Made by a program: the position numbers and the translations under genes
DNA from: an uncultured Collinsella sp.
GTDB lineage: Bacteria > Actinomycetota > Coriobacteriia > Coriobacteriales > Coriobacteriaceae
DNA: 12,315 bases
Direction: 5' to 3'
NCBI GenBank assembly: GCA_900552295.1
Contig: URZB01000022.1
Coordinates: 1 to 12,315 of the forward strand
In this document: positions 1-6,185 of the stretch, piece after piece
Position numbering within the stretch: position 1 is the first letter of the stretch
Layout of the letters: each line of letters begins with the position of its first letter
The notes under the pieces: model-generated
The model's database searches: none
What the model saw: only the letters and a program-made list of their open reading frames with translations
Told to the model about the DNA's origin: nothing

Positions 1-37
1 CTTATCGTCGGCAGCGTCAGATGTGTATAAGAGACAG
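1..37. other. Nextera i5-side sequencing adapter (not genomic)
   Basis: Bases 5-18 read TCGTCGGCAGCGTC and bases 19-37 read AGATGTGTATAAGAGACAG, the i5-side Nextera primer sequence and the 19-bp Tn5 mosaic end. The first four bases, CTTA, are in the place of the last four of the i5 index. From memory they fit index S521 (GAGCCTTA). Read on the minus strand in frame with the aminopeptidase gene, this adapter adds the artefact peptide YCLLYTSDAADDK. Genomic sequence starts at 38. Confidence 0.98.
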
Positions 38-924
38 TACCAGCTGAGCAGCTCGTAGCCGTCCTCGGTCACCACGAGCTGTACCTCGCACTGGGCCGAA
101 TCGCTGCCGTCCTTGGTGCGCACGCACCAGCCGTCACCCTTGCTAATCTTGATGTCGGGCGCTCCGGCATTGACCATGGGCTCGATGGTAAAGACCATGC
201 CCGGAGCCATGATGGTGTCCACATCGGGTGCCTCGGTGGTAAAGCCCACAAACGGGTCCTCGTGGAACTCCTTACCGATGCCGTGTCCGCCGTACTCGCG
301 CACCACGCTAAAGCCGGCGTCCTCGACCGTCTTTTGTACGGCCTCGGCCATAACGGACAGCGGCAGCCATGGCTTGACGGCTGCCAGACCCGCCTCCACG
401 CTGGCGCGGGTGACGTCGACCAGGCGCTGGCGCTCGGCCGAGGCCTCGCCGATGCAGAACATGCGGCTCGAGTCGCTAAAGTAGCCGTCTAGGATCGTGG
501 AGCAGTCCACGTTGATGATGTCGCCCTCGTGCAGCACGTCCGTATCGCAGGGGATGCCGTGGCAGACCACGTCATTGATCGAGGTGCACACGCTCTTGGG
601 GTAGCCCTCGTAGTTGAGGTCGGCCGGCGTGCCACCGTGCTCGACGGTGTAGTCGTAGATCATCTGGTCGATCTGGTTGGTGGTCATGCCCGCGGCGATG
701 TGCTCGCCTACGTAGTCGAGCACGCCCACGTTGATGGCGGCGGAGCGCTTGATGCCCTCGATGTCGGCGGGCGTCTTGTAGAGCGTGCGGGGCAGAACCT
801 CCCAGCCCTCCTCCCACAGGCGCTCGAGGCGCTCGTCGAAGGCGCTGTGACATTTCTTATATTTTTTGCCGCTGCCGCACCAGCAAGCGTCGTTGCGGCC
901 GGGTACGGGTCCGTTGTCATACAT
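38..924 (-). CDS. map: Methionine aminopeptidase, type I, with N-terminal SEC-C motif (3' end cut)
   Basis: This cytosolic metalloenzyme removes the initiator methionine from new proteins. My translation from the ATG at 922-924 gives 295 genomic residues before the adapter. Residues 9-26 carry a SEC-C zinc motif (GRNDACWCGSGKKYKKCH). The pita-bread catalytic domain follows with all expected residues: His122 (VCHGIP), metal ligands Asp140 (NVDCS), Asp151 (FSDSS), His214 (GGHGIG), Glu248 (FTIEPM) and Glu280 (QCEVQL). These sit 43-45 positions beyond the E. coli numbering, as an N-terminal extension predicts. A Shine-Dalgarno AAAGGAAG lies 6 nt upstream of the start. The visible protein ends in EDGYELLSW, close to the usual C-terminus, so only a few residues are missing; any residues read after W come from adapter. 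The family assignment is very secure. Confidence 0.96.
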
Positions 925-949
925 GGCTAACTTCCTTTCATCCGCAGCT

Positions 950-955
950 AGTATA
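950..955 (-). promoter_or_regulatory. Candidate -10 box for map
   Basis: The minus strand reads TATACT (5 of 6 to TATAAT) 25 nt upstream of the map start codon, which would give a leader of about 19 nt. No convincing -35 box is seen at 16-18 nt. If real, map has its own promoter on the map side of the palindrome at 971-1096 and does not depend on readthrough from the radical SAM gene. Confidence 0.4.
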
Positions 956-970
956 GCCCACCCGCAGACC

Positions 971-1096
971 AGCTCATTTGGGGATGATTTTTCTGGGACG
1001 GGGATTAAAAAATCATTAGGTACACAATGATTTTTTAATCCCCGTCCCAGAAAAATCATCTTGGGGTAGCTAAAAAAGCCCCGTCCCAAATGAGCT
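971..1096. repeat. Nested long palindrome with GGGACGGGG modules
   Basis: The core is a perfect 35-bp inverted repeat: left arm 983-1017, 8-nt loop AGGTACAC (1018-1025), right arm 1026-1060. It is flanked by a second 12-bp perfect inverted repeat, AGCTCATTTGGG (971-982) and CCCAAATGAGCT (1085-1096). Between core and outer arm the right side has an extra 24 nt (1061-1084) absent on the left, containing a small hairpin and A6 (T6 on the minus strand). The word GGGACGGGG or its complement occurs three times (994-1003, 1040-1049 and near 1079-1087). It fills the gap between the radical SAM stop and the map promoter. It could terminate the radical SAM transcript. The nested structure looks more like an intergenic mobile palindrome than a plain terminator. 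Confidence 0.9.
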
Positions 1097-1113
1097 GCTG
1101 GCGGGTGGCCGCG

Positions 1114-1890
1114 CTAGTAGCTCACCTGGCAGGGGATGCCGAGGGCGCGTACGCGTGCGGCAATGGCGTCGAGCACCTCGGGCGCTGCTTTGGCAAGGCC
1201 GGCGATCGGCGTCTCGCGCGCAACTGTGTAGATGGTCGCCTCCTGCGGGCGAATGCGCTCGAGCGCCGCGAGCCAGGGGGCAACGTACTCCTCGCCAGTG
1301 TTGTCGATGAGCTTGCCCTGATACTCGCCGGTCAAAAAGATCGTCTGGATAATGACGTGGCCGTTAAAGCTCGTGAACGTCTCGATCTGGTGCTCCACAT
1401 CGTAGGGGCCAACGGGTTGATCGAGCAGCTGGATAAATGCCAAGTCGACCGTATCGAGCTTGAGGATATTGTCATCAACCATCATGAGCGCATCGTGTAC
1501 ATGGGGACGGTCGGCGCGTGTGCCGTTGGAAAGCACGGCAATCTTGGTGTTTGGGGCAAGCTCGTCGCGCAGCGCGACGGCGCCGGCGATGGCCTGCGGA
1601 AACTCCGGTGCGGCGGTGGGCTCGCCGTTGCCTGCGAAGGTGATCACATCGGGGAGCTCGCCCTCGGCTGCCATCTCGCACAGCTTTGCCTCGAGCGCGT
1701 CGAGTACCACGGTAGCTGTGTTGTACGGCTCGTGGCAGGGGCGCTCGGCGTTGAGGCCGTTTTCGCAGTAAATGCAGTCGAACGTGCAGATCTTGCCGCT
1801 GGCCGGCATCATGTTGACGCCGAGCGAGAGACCAAGGCGACGGCTGCGAACGGGCCCAAAGATGGGGCTGGCATTCAAAAACGTAGACAT
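1114..1890 (-). CDS. Radical SAM protein (COG0731-like)
   Basis: A 258-residue protein with the radical SAM iron-sulfur motif C-TFD-C-IY-C at Cys35, Cys39 and Cys42. It is preceded by GPVRSRRLGLSLGVN (residues 12-26), a signature I associate with COG0731-type Fe-S oxidoreductases. GNGEP at 87-91 fits the SAM-binding GGE-type motif. Such enzymes bind a 4Fe-4S cluster and split S-adenosylmethionine to start radical chemistry; the substrate cannot be told from sequence. I chose the ATG at 1888-1890 (MSTFLNASP) because GAGGAG lies 9 nt upstream. ATGs at 1896 and 1926 in the same frame are too close to that site or upstream of it. The chain ends IPCQVSY with no second cluster motif. It is transcribed away from the hydrolase gene and towards map, with the palindrome between. 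Confidence 0.88.
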   Translation of the reverse strand: MSTFLNASPIFGPVRSRRLGLSLGVNMMPASGKICTFDCIYCENGLNAERPCHEPYNTATVVLDALEAKLCEMAAEGELPDVITFAGNGEPTAAPEFPQAIAGAVALRDELAPNTKIAVLSNGTRADRPHVHDALMMVDDNILKLDTVDLAFIQLLDQPVGPYDVEHQIETFTSFNGHVIIQTIFLTGEYQGKLIDNTGEEYVAPWLAALERIRPQEATIYTVARETPIAGLAKAAPEVLDAIAARVRALGIPCQVSY

Positions 1891-2026
1891 AGGCATATGC
1901 TCCTCAAGACAATTGTGCCTAAGCATAGCATCGGCTCCAAAGCAAGGTGCGGGCTCTTGCTTTACAAGTTTCGTTTTTTAACGTCGCTCATTATGCCGTG
2001 CCATGAAAAGCCTCGGGTCGGGTACA

Positions 2027-2040
2027 GTTAATCTGTTAAC
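2027..2040. promoter_or_regulatory. Small palindrome in the divergent intergenic region
   Basis: GTTAA-TCTG-TTAAC is a perfect 5-bp inverted repeat in the 225-nt region between the divergent radical SAM gene (start 1890) and hydrolase gene (start 2116). It lies 76 nt before the hydrolase start and is a possible operator. I found no convincing -35/-10 pair on either strand here. The rest of the region is unremarkable apart from a weak GCAAG/CTTGC hairpin near 1942-1962. Confidence 0.3.
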
Positions 2041-2115
2041 AAGGCGTAAGGCAATGCGAGCCTATCCAACCGTACTGAAGTGCAACTGGATGGGCTTTGA
2101 CGATGGGAACACAGT

Positions 2116-2913
2116 ATGGATTTTACAGTCGAGAATGCGGGCACCACGATCGCCTGCCGCGAGTATGCCGGCCCGGTTGTATCGTCCGATGCACCCGCCT
2201 TGGTGTGCGTGCACGGTGCGTGCGTCGACGGTGTCTTTTTTGACGGCATCGCCCGCGAGCTCGCCTGCGACTATCGCGTCATTGCTTACGACCGCCGCGG
2301 TTGCGGCGAGAGCGGCGACGCTGCAGATGGACGCTACGACCTCGCCGTCCAGGCCGCCGACCTGCAGGCCGTTATTGAGCATATTGGCGCTCCGGCAAAC
2401 GTGCTCGCGCACAGTGCCGGTACGCTGGTGGCCCTGGAGCTTCTCCGTGCAAACCCTGCCATAATCTCGCGTGCGATTCTGCATGAACCCGCCGTGACGG
2501 ATGAGGGCGCCGGCCTGGGCGCGGCCCCGGTTTTGCTCGAGATGATCGCCGCGGGAAAGGTCTCCAGGGCATTACGGGCCTTCCTGGGCGCCATCGGCGA
2601 TTCGGACCCTGAGGCCCCCAAGTTAACCGAGGCAGAAGCCAAGCATGCCCTGCGCAACGGCCGCAGCTTCATGGCAAACGAATACGGGATTACTATGACC
2701 TGCGTTCCCGATTGGGATAGCGTTCGTGCGTCAAAAACGGTGGCCGCCGTGCTTTTGGGCGAGCTTTCGATTGGTACGCCCCGTGAGGCGGGAACGAGGA
2801 TGGCGGCTGAGCTTTTGGACTCTCCACTCGTAATGGTTCCCGGCGCGCACAACGGCCTGCGCGATCGCCCGGCAGCGGCTGCCCAGACTGTCCGTGGCAT
2901 CCTGGGGTTCTAG
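2116..2913 (+). CDS. Alpha/beta hydrolase
   Basis: A 265-residue soluble protein with the alpha/beta hydrolase fold. The oxyanion-hole His-Gly is at 33-34 (VCVHGACVDG). A strand plus DRRGCGESG at 59-67 matches the family's DxRGxGxS segment. The nucleophile elbow is LAHSAGT with Ser100; its first Gly is Ala, which the family allows. The catalytic His is probably His245 (VPGAHNGL). The acid is not obvious; Glu216 in VLLGELS is a candidate. No signal peptide or transmembrane helix is seen. The substrate is unknown: esterases, lactonases and C-C hydrolases share this fold. The ribosome site (GGGA, 7 nt before ATG) is weak. It is transcribed alone, divergently from the radical SAM gene, and no clear terminator follows. 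Confidence 0.88.
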   Translation: MDFTVENAGTTIACREYAGPVVSSDAPALVCVHGACVDGVFFDGIARELACDYRVIAYDRRGCGESGDAADGRYDLAVQAADLQAVIEHIGAPANVLAHSAGTLVALELLRANPAIISRAILHEPAVTDEGAGLGAAPVLLEMIAAGKVSRALRAFLGAIGDSDPEAPKLTEAEAKHALRNGRSFMANEYGITMTCVPDWDSVRASKTVAAVLLGELSIGTPREAGTRMAAELLDSPLVMVPGAHNGLRDRPAAAAQTVRGILGF

Positions 2914-2942
2914 CAGCTGCAAAAAAACAAAACAGGCTTCAT

Positions 2943-2995
2943 CCGCAAACGTTTCGGCCGTGTTAACAAATGCGCTCAAAACCTTACGTTTGCGG
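2943..2995. repeat. 10-bp inverted repeat with a 33-nt spacer
   Basis: CCGCAAACGT (2943-2952) and ACGTTTGCGG (2986-2995) are perfect inverted copies lying 30-82 nt after the hydrolase stop codon. A transcript could fold into a hairpin here, but no T-run follows, so it is not a standard intrinsic terminator. It may be an operator or a decayed repeat. Confidence 0.4.
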
Positions 2996-3064
2996 CTCCA
3001 TTACCACCGTCTGCCAACTCATAAAAATGTAACAGCATTCACGTGCCTACCTGCATCGACAAGG

Positions 3065-3080
3065 TGTTACCCTTGTAACA
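3065..3080. promoter_or_regulatory. Candidate operator TGTTAC-CCTT-GTAACA
   Basis: A perfect 6-bp inverted repeat with a 4-nt spacer lies 44 nt before the start of the GGDEF/REC/HD-GYP gene. A third copy of the half-site, TGTAACA, is at 3028-3034, and the related TGTAACA forms part of the palindrome at 3074-3080. The position fits control of the signalling operon. The protein that would bind is unknown and no confident -35/-10 pair was found. Confidence 0.45.
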
Positions 3081-3124
3081 TTTGGAACCCACCGCTCCAT
3101 GCGAAACTATCGAAAGGGCCCCGT

Positions 3125-5005
3125 ATGCTCAATAATCACGAGGTCAATCTAACCGACGAGGAGGCTGCCGCCGAGGTCGCCCGTGTCGCAAGGACCTACC
3201 CCGTGGTACGTTTGCTGTCGGCCGATCAGATTAAGAGCGAGCCTAACTGCCTGCTCGCCGGCGATCGCTGCCCTTGTCTGCGTCAGTCGAGTCTTGAGGC
3301 CTTGACAGATTCCGATGAGGTGTCGGAGCAACTGCTCAACGATGGTGTTGAGTACCGCGCCCGTCTGCGCCCTCTAAAGGTCGAGGGCGAGCCTCATGTC
3401 TTGCTGATGGTGCGTCCGATCGATGGGCAAGAGGCTGCAGAAGAGGACCTTGTCTACACCGACGTGCTGACGAATGTGCGCAATCGCCGATATTACGAAG
3501 AAAAGCTCCGTAGCGCCCGCATGAAGGCCGGTGTTGCGATGATCGACCTTGATGATTTTAGGGTCTTCAACGATACGTGTGGCCGTCATGCCGGCGACCT
3601 TGCGCTCGGTGCTGTGGCGACAGCCATACGCAGCGGAATTCGTTCGACTGACGAGCTTGTACGCTATGGCTGCGACAAGTTTGTGGTCGTCATGCCCAAT
3701 ATTCCCTCCGATGACTTCACCCGTCGCCTGCATCAGGTGTCCGATGCCGTTCATGCCACGATTGTTCCGGGCCATGAGCACGTGAGCTTGACGGCATGTG
3801 TTGGTGGCGTTCGCATTCATGGCGAGACGGTCGATGAGGGCGTTGGCCGCGCTGTCCAGTTACTGAGCCGTGCCAAGGCAAAAGCCGGTACGGTCGTGAC
3901 CGATGGCGATTCCATCGAGGCCTTCCAAAGCGAAAAGCCTTCGGTGCTTATCGTCGATGACTCCGAGATGAACCGAGCCATTCTCAGCGAGATGCTCAAG
4001 GACGAGTATTGCATCCTCGAGGCCGATAACGGTCGTACGGCGCTCGATATGGTCGACCGTTATGGCGATGAGTTGTCGCTCGTGCTGCTGGACATTGTCA
4101 TGCCGGGCGCGAGCGGCTTTGAGGTACTGGCCGATCTGTCGCGCCGATCGGGTATCGACAATCTGCCTGTCATCATGATTTCGAGCGAAGATTCCGATGA
4201 TATGGTTCTGCGCGCGTACGAGCTGGGCGCCTCGGACTATATCAACCGCCCGTTTGACTCCCGTGTCGTGCGCCGTCGTGTAAGCAACACCATCCGCCTA
4301 TACGCCAAACAGCGCCGTCTGACGAACCTGCTGTCCCAGCAGTACAACGAGCGCGTCAAGAACAGTCGCATGCTCATCGACATCATGGCCGGCGTCATGG
4401 AGCTTCGCAACGGCGAGAGCGGCAGGCACGTTACAAACATCGAGAAGCTGACTGAGCTGCTGCTTGGCTGTCTGGTCCAGCGTGGCGGCACGATCTCCCT
4501 CGACAATGAGGAGCGCTCCACGATCGCCCTGGCTTCGTCGCTGCACGATATCGGCAAGATGTCGATTGACGATGCGATTCTCAACAAGCCCGGACGCCTT
4601 ACGCCCGAGGAGTTCGAGATTATGAAGACGCATACCACAATCGGCGCCGACATGCTGCTTGAGCTGGGCCGCCATCACGTTGGCAATGCGCTTATGGAAT
4701 ATGCGTACCAGATTGCGCGTTGGCATCACGAGCGCTGGGACGGCAAGGGTTATCCCGATGGCCTTAAGGGCGACGAGATTCCCATTGCCGCGCAGGTGGT
4801 CTCGGTGGCCGACGTGTATGATGCGCTGACGAGCGTGCGCGTGTACAAGGACGCTATCCCGCACAAGGAGGCGATCCAGATGATCCTGGACGGTAAGTGC
4901 GGCACCTTTAACCCACTGTTGCTCGACTGCCTGCTCGAGGTGCAAGACCGTATTGCCGAGACGTTGGCACGCCCCGCCGACGTTGTCGCGTTTCCTACGA
5001 TTTAG
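3125..5005 (+). CDS. Degenerate GGDEF / receiver / HD-GYP signalling protein
   Basis: A 626-residue cytosolic protein with no membrane segment. Residues 1-107 are an unassigned, possibly PAS-like, region. Residues 108-260 form a GGDEF domain whose active-site motif is YGCDKF (181-186) instead of GGDEF, so cyclase activity is unlikely. The upstream RxxD inhibitory site is kept (Arg173, Asp176), so it may bind cyclic di-GMP. Residues 273-390 are a response-regulator receiver domain with acidic pair Asp278-Asp279 and phosphoacceptor Asp323 (LLDIVMP). The usual Lys of the KPF motif is Arg375 (NRPF). Residues 415-615 are an HD-GYP phosphodiesterase domain with His435, HDIGK 474-478, His503, HHERWDGKGYP 534-544. 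I chose the ATG at 3125 because GAAAGGG lies 6 nt upstream; the frame stays open back to 2894 but overlaps the hydrolase. The HPt gene follows in 24 nt. Expected role: phosphorelay-controlled hydrolysis of a cyclic dinucleotide. Confidence 0.92.
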   Translation: MLNNHEVNLTDEEAAAEVARVARTYPVVRLLSADQIKSEPNCLLAGDRCPCLRQSSLEALTDSDEVSEQLLNDGVEYRARLRPLKVEGEPHVLLMVRPIDGQEAAEEDLVYTDVLTNVRNRRYYEEKLRSARMKAGVAMIDLDDFRVFNDTCGRHAGDLALGAVATAIRSGIRSTDELVRYGCDKFVVVMPNIPSDDFTRRLHQVSDAVHATIVPGHEHVSLTACVGGVRIHGETVDEGVGRAVQLLSRAKAKAGTVVTDGDSIEAFQSEKPSVLIVDDSEMNRAILSEMLKDEYCILEADNGRTALDMVDRYGDELSLVLLDIVMPGASGFEVLADLSRRSGIDNLPVIMISSEDSDDMVLRAYELGASDYINRPFDSRVVRRRVSNTIRLYAKQRRLTNLLSQQYNERVKNSRMLIDIMAGVMELRNGESGRHVTNIEKLTELLLGCLVQRGGTISLDNEERSTIALASSLHDIGKMSIDDAILNKPGRLTPEEFEIMKTHTTIGADMLLELGRHHVGNALMEYAYQIARWHHERWDGKGYPDGLKGDEIPIAAQVVSVADVYDALTSVRVYKDAIPHKEAIQMILDGKCGTFNPLLLDCLLEVQDRIAETLARPADVVAFPTI

Positions 5006-5029
5006 TTTGACCAAAGGAGTTTTTAATCC

Positions 5030-5386
5030 ATGATTTCCATGCGTGAGGCGTATGAGAAGATCGGCGCTAATTATGATGACGCGTGTGCTCGGCTGATGGG
5101 CGGGGAAATGCTTGCCCGCTTTGCCCTCAAGTTTTTAGATGACGAGAGCATGGACAAGCTGGAGGCTGCCATGGCGGCGGGAGACGCCGAGGAAGCGTTT
5201 ATGGCAGCGCACACGCTCAAGGGCGTGAGCCAGAACCTGGGATTCGATAATCTGTACGAGCCGGCGGTCGTGGTGACCGAGGCGCTGCGCGGTGCCGATG
5301 CCGTTGACGGCGCTCGCGAGGGAATGCATGCGCTGCAGCAGCAATATGCGGCTACGATGTCGGCCCTGCGCGAGGCGGCCGAGTAA
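5030..5386 (+). CDS. Stand-alone HPt phosphotransfer protein
   Basis: A 118-residue all-helical protein. The phosphorylatable histidine is His61 in AAHTLKGVSQNLGF (59-72), the classic HPt motif with the following Lys and Gly. HPt proteins pass phosphate between receiver domains and histidine kinases. An AAAGGAG ribosome site at 5013-5019 lies 10 nt before the ATG at 5030; ATG at 5039 in the same frame is less well placed for many annotators but possible. It is 24 nt downstream of the receiver-containing gene and surely co-transcribed. The receiver domain of that neighbour is its most likely partner. No histidine kinase is encoded in the window. Confidence 0.92.
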   Translation: MISMREAYEKIGANYDDACARLMGGEMLARFALKFLDDESMDKLEAAMAAGDAEEAFMAAHTLKGVSQNLGFDNLYEPAVVVTEALRGADAVDGAREGMHALQQQYAATMSALREAAE

Positions 5387-5410
5387 GGGCTTGCGTGCTT
5401 TGATGACTAT

Positions 5411-5474
5411 GAGAGTGGATAATCTCCCGTTTTAGGCCCGGTGGCGGCCTCAAAGTGGGAGATTATCCACTCTC
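5411..5474. repeat. 64-nt near-perfect hairpin
   Basis: Perfect 18-bp arms (5411-5428 and 5457-5474, GAGAGTGGATAATCTCCC and complement) enclose a second stem. Allowing G-T pairs at 5429/5456 and 5430/5455, then T5431-5433 with A5452-5454, one bulged C (5451), AGGCC/GGCCT and a 7-nt loop (5439-5445), the whole forms a stem of about 28 bp. It lies 24 nt after the HPt stop. No T-run follows, so it is not a standard intrinsic terminator, though it may still stop or stabilise the transcript. It could belong to a dispersed palindromic repeat family. Confidence 0.88.
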
Positions 5475-5562
5475 GTTCGATATGTGTCCAAAAATCCACG
5501 CTCACCCCTCCGGGTTAGTAAATGGCCTATGCGCACTGGCGGGGCTTTCCGCATGCAATCAA

Positions 5563-5596
5563 TATCGTTGTTCGATAAACTGTTCGAATAACGATA
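5563..5596. promoter_or_regulatory. Candidate operator A, before the DUF2975-HTH operon
   Basis: TATCG-TTGTT-CGATA (5563-5577) is a perfect inverted repeat, and AACGATA follows at 5590-5596, 27 nt from the first element's start. The distal parts also pair: 5563-5574 and 5585-5596 are 12-bp arms with one mismatch. The block ends 20 nt before the start codon of the membrane protein gene. The same arrangement with the same 27-nt step recurs before the exporter operon at 6608-6641. The likely binder is the HTH protein encoded at 6186-6515; this is inference. Confidence 0.65.
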
Positions 5597-5616
5597 GAGT
5601 CGATGAGGGTGAGTGT

Positions 5617-6177
5617 ATGTCTAACAGCGTTCAGCGTATGGCCAAAGCGGGCGAAAATATCAGGAAGCTTGGCTTTTGCATGGCAGCCGTTTTTGCAGGG
5701 ATGCTCGTCGCTTTTGCCGCGTTGGTTGTTTACGTGATCTGGTATGCGGTTGCAAACGTTGCCTCTGTCGATTCTTTCGGCGTCGTGACGCTTCTCGATG
5801 GCGGGTGCATCGTTATCCCAAGCGGACTGTGCCTGGCACTCGTCGTGGGTATTTCGCTTGTCGTTCTGTGTGGGATCAGCCGTAACATCTCGCGAGGCGT
5901 CTCGCCCTTTACCAAGACGCATGTGCGGCTTATCCGTGTTCTTGCGCTTGCCTTTGCTGTTAACGCCGCGGTTTCGCTTATTGGTGCCTACGGATCGGTC
6001 AATCTTACCATTGGTGGGCTGGAGCTTTACGTCGTGCCTCATTCCTTCGTTATTGAGATTTGCCAAGGCGTTGCCTTTGATGCGGGGTCGCTTATCGGCG
6101 CGGCTGTCTGTCTGTGTATCTCGGTGATCTGGAGTTATGCCTCGCTGCTCCAAGAGCAGTCTGACGAGCTTGTGTAG
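5617..6177 (+). CDS. DUF2975-like four-helix membrane protein
   Basis: A 186-residue integral membrane protein with four hydrophobic segments at about 20-45, 70-90, 106-127 and 155-175. The segment NISRGVSPFTKTHVRLIR (90-107) between helices 2 and 3 resembles the conserved G-x-PF-(T)-x-x-x-x-x-(L/I)R motif of DUF2975 proteins. The partner also fits: this family is very often followed by a small Cro/CI-type HTH gene, as here 8 nt downstream. Its biochemical role is unknown; a sensor or anti-regulator at the membrane is a reasonable guess. I chose the ATG at 5617, which has GAGGG upstream. The frame is open to 5455, but that extension starts inside the 64-nt hairpin and reads through operator A, so it is rejected. 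Confidence 0.8.
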   Translation: MSNSVQRMAKAGENIRKLGFCMAAVFAGMLVAFAALVVYVIWYAVANVASVDSFGVVTLLDGGCIVIPSGLCLALVVGISLVVLCGISRNISRGVSPFTKTHVRLIRVLALAFAVNAAVSLIGAYGSVNLTIGGLELYVVPHSFVIEICQGVAFDAGSLIGAAVCLCISVIWSYASLLQEQSDELV

Positions 6178-6185
6178 GAGGAAGC

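Noticed and set aside
971..1096. CRISPR repeat or tRNA-like structure
   Set aside because: There is one palindrome without regularly spaced copies or spacers, and no cloverleaf or anticodon arm.
1090..2031. 313-residue plus-strand frame
   Set aside because: It is antisense to the radical SAM gene, whose minus-strand frame carries clear CxxxCxxC and GPVRSRRLG motifs. The same applies to long shadow frames opposite the peptidase (9142-9939), the importer ATPase (10319-10798) and the permeases (10774-11367, 11688-12251).
2034..2969. TGTTAACAA repeated on both sides of the hydrolase gene (2034-2042 and 2961-2969)
   Set aside because: A 9-base AT-rich match with no symmetric position or further similarity; chance cannot be excluded and it does not look like a target duplication.
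2894..3124. N-terminal extension of the GGDEF/REC/HD-GYP protein from an ATG at 2894
   Set aside because: It overlaps the hydrolase end, reads low-complexity non-family sequence through a region full of operator-like repeats, and lacks a ribosome site. The ATG at 3125 has GAAAGGG correctly placed.
3650..3690. Active diguanylate cyclase
   Set aside because: The active-site motif is YGCDKF, lacking the second Gly and the catalytic Glu of GGDEF.
5455..5616. N-terminal extension of the DUF2975-like protein from an ATG-like start at 5455
   Set aside because: It starts inside the 64-nt hairpin and crosses operator A; the encoded residues are not membrane or family sequence.
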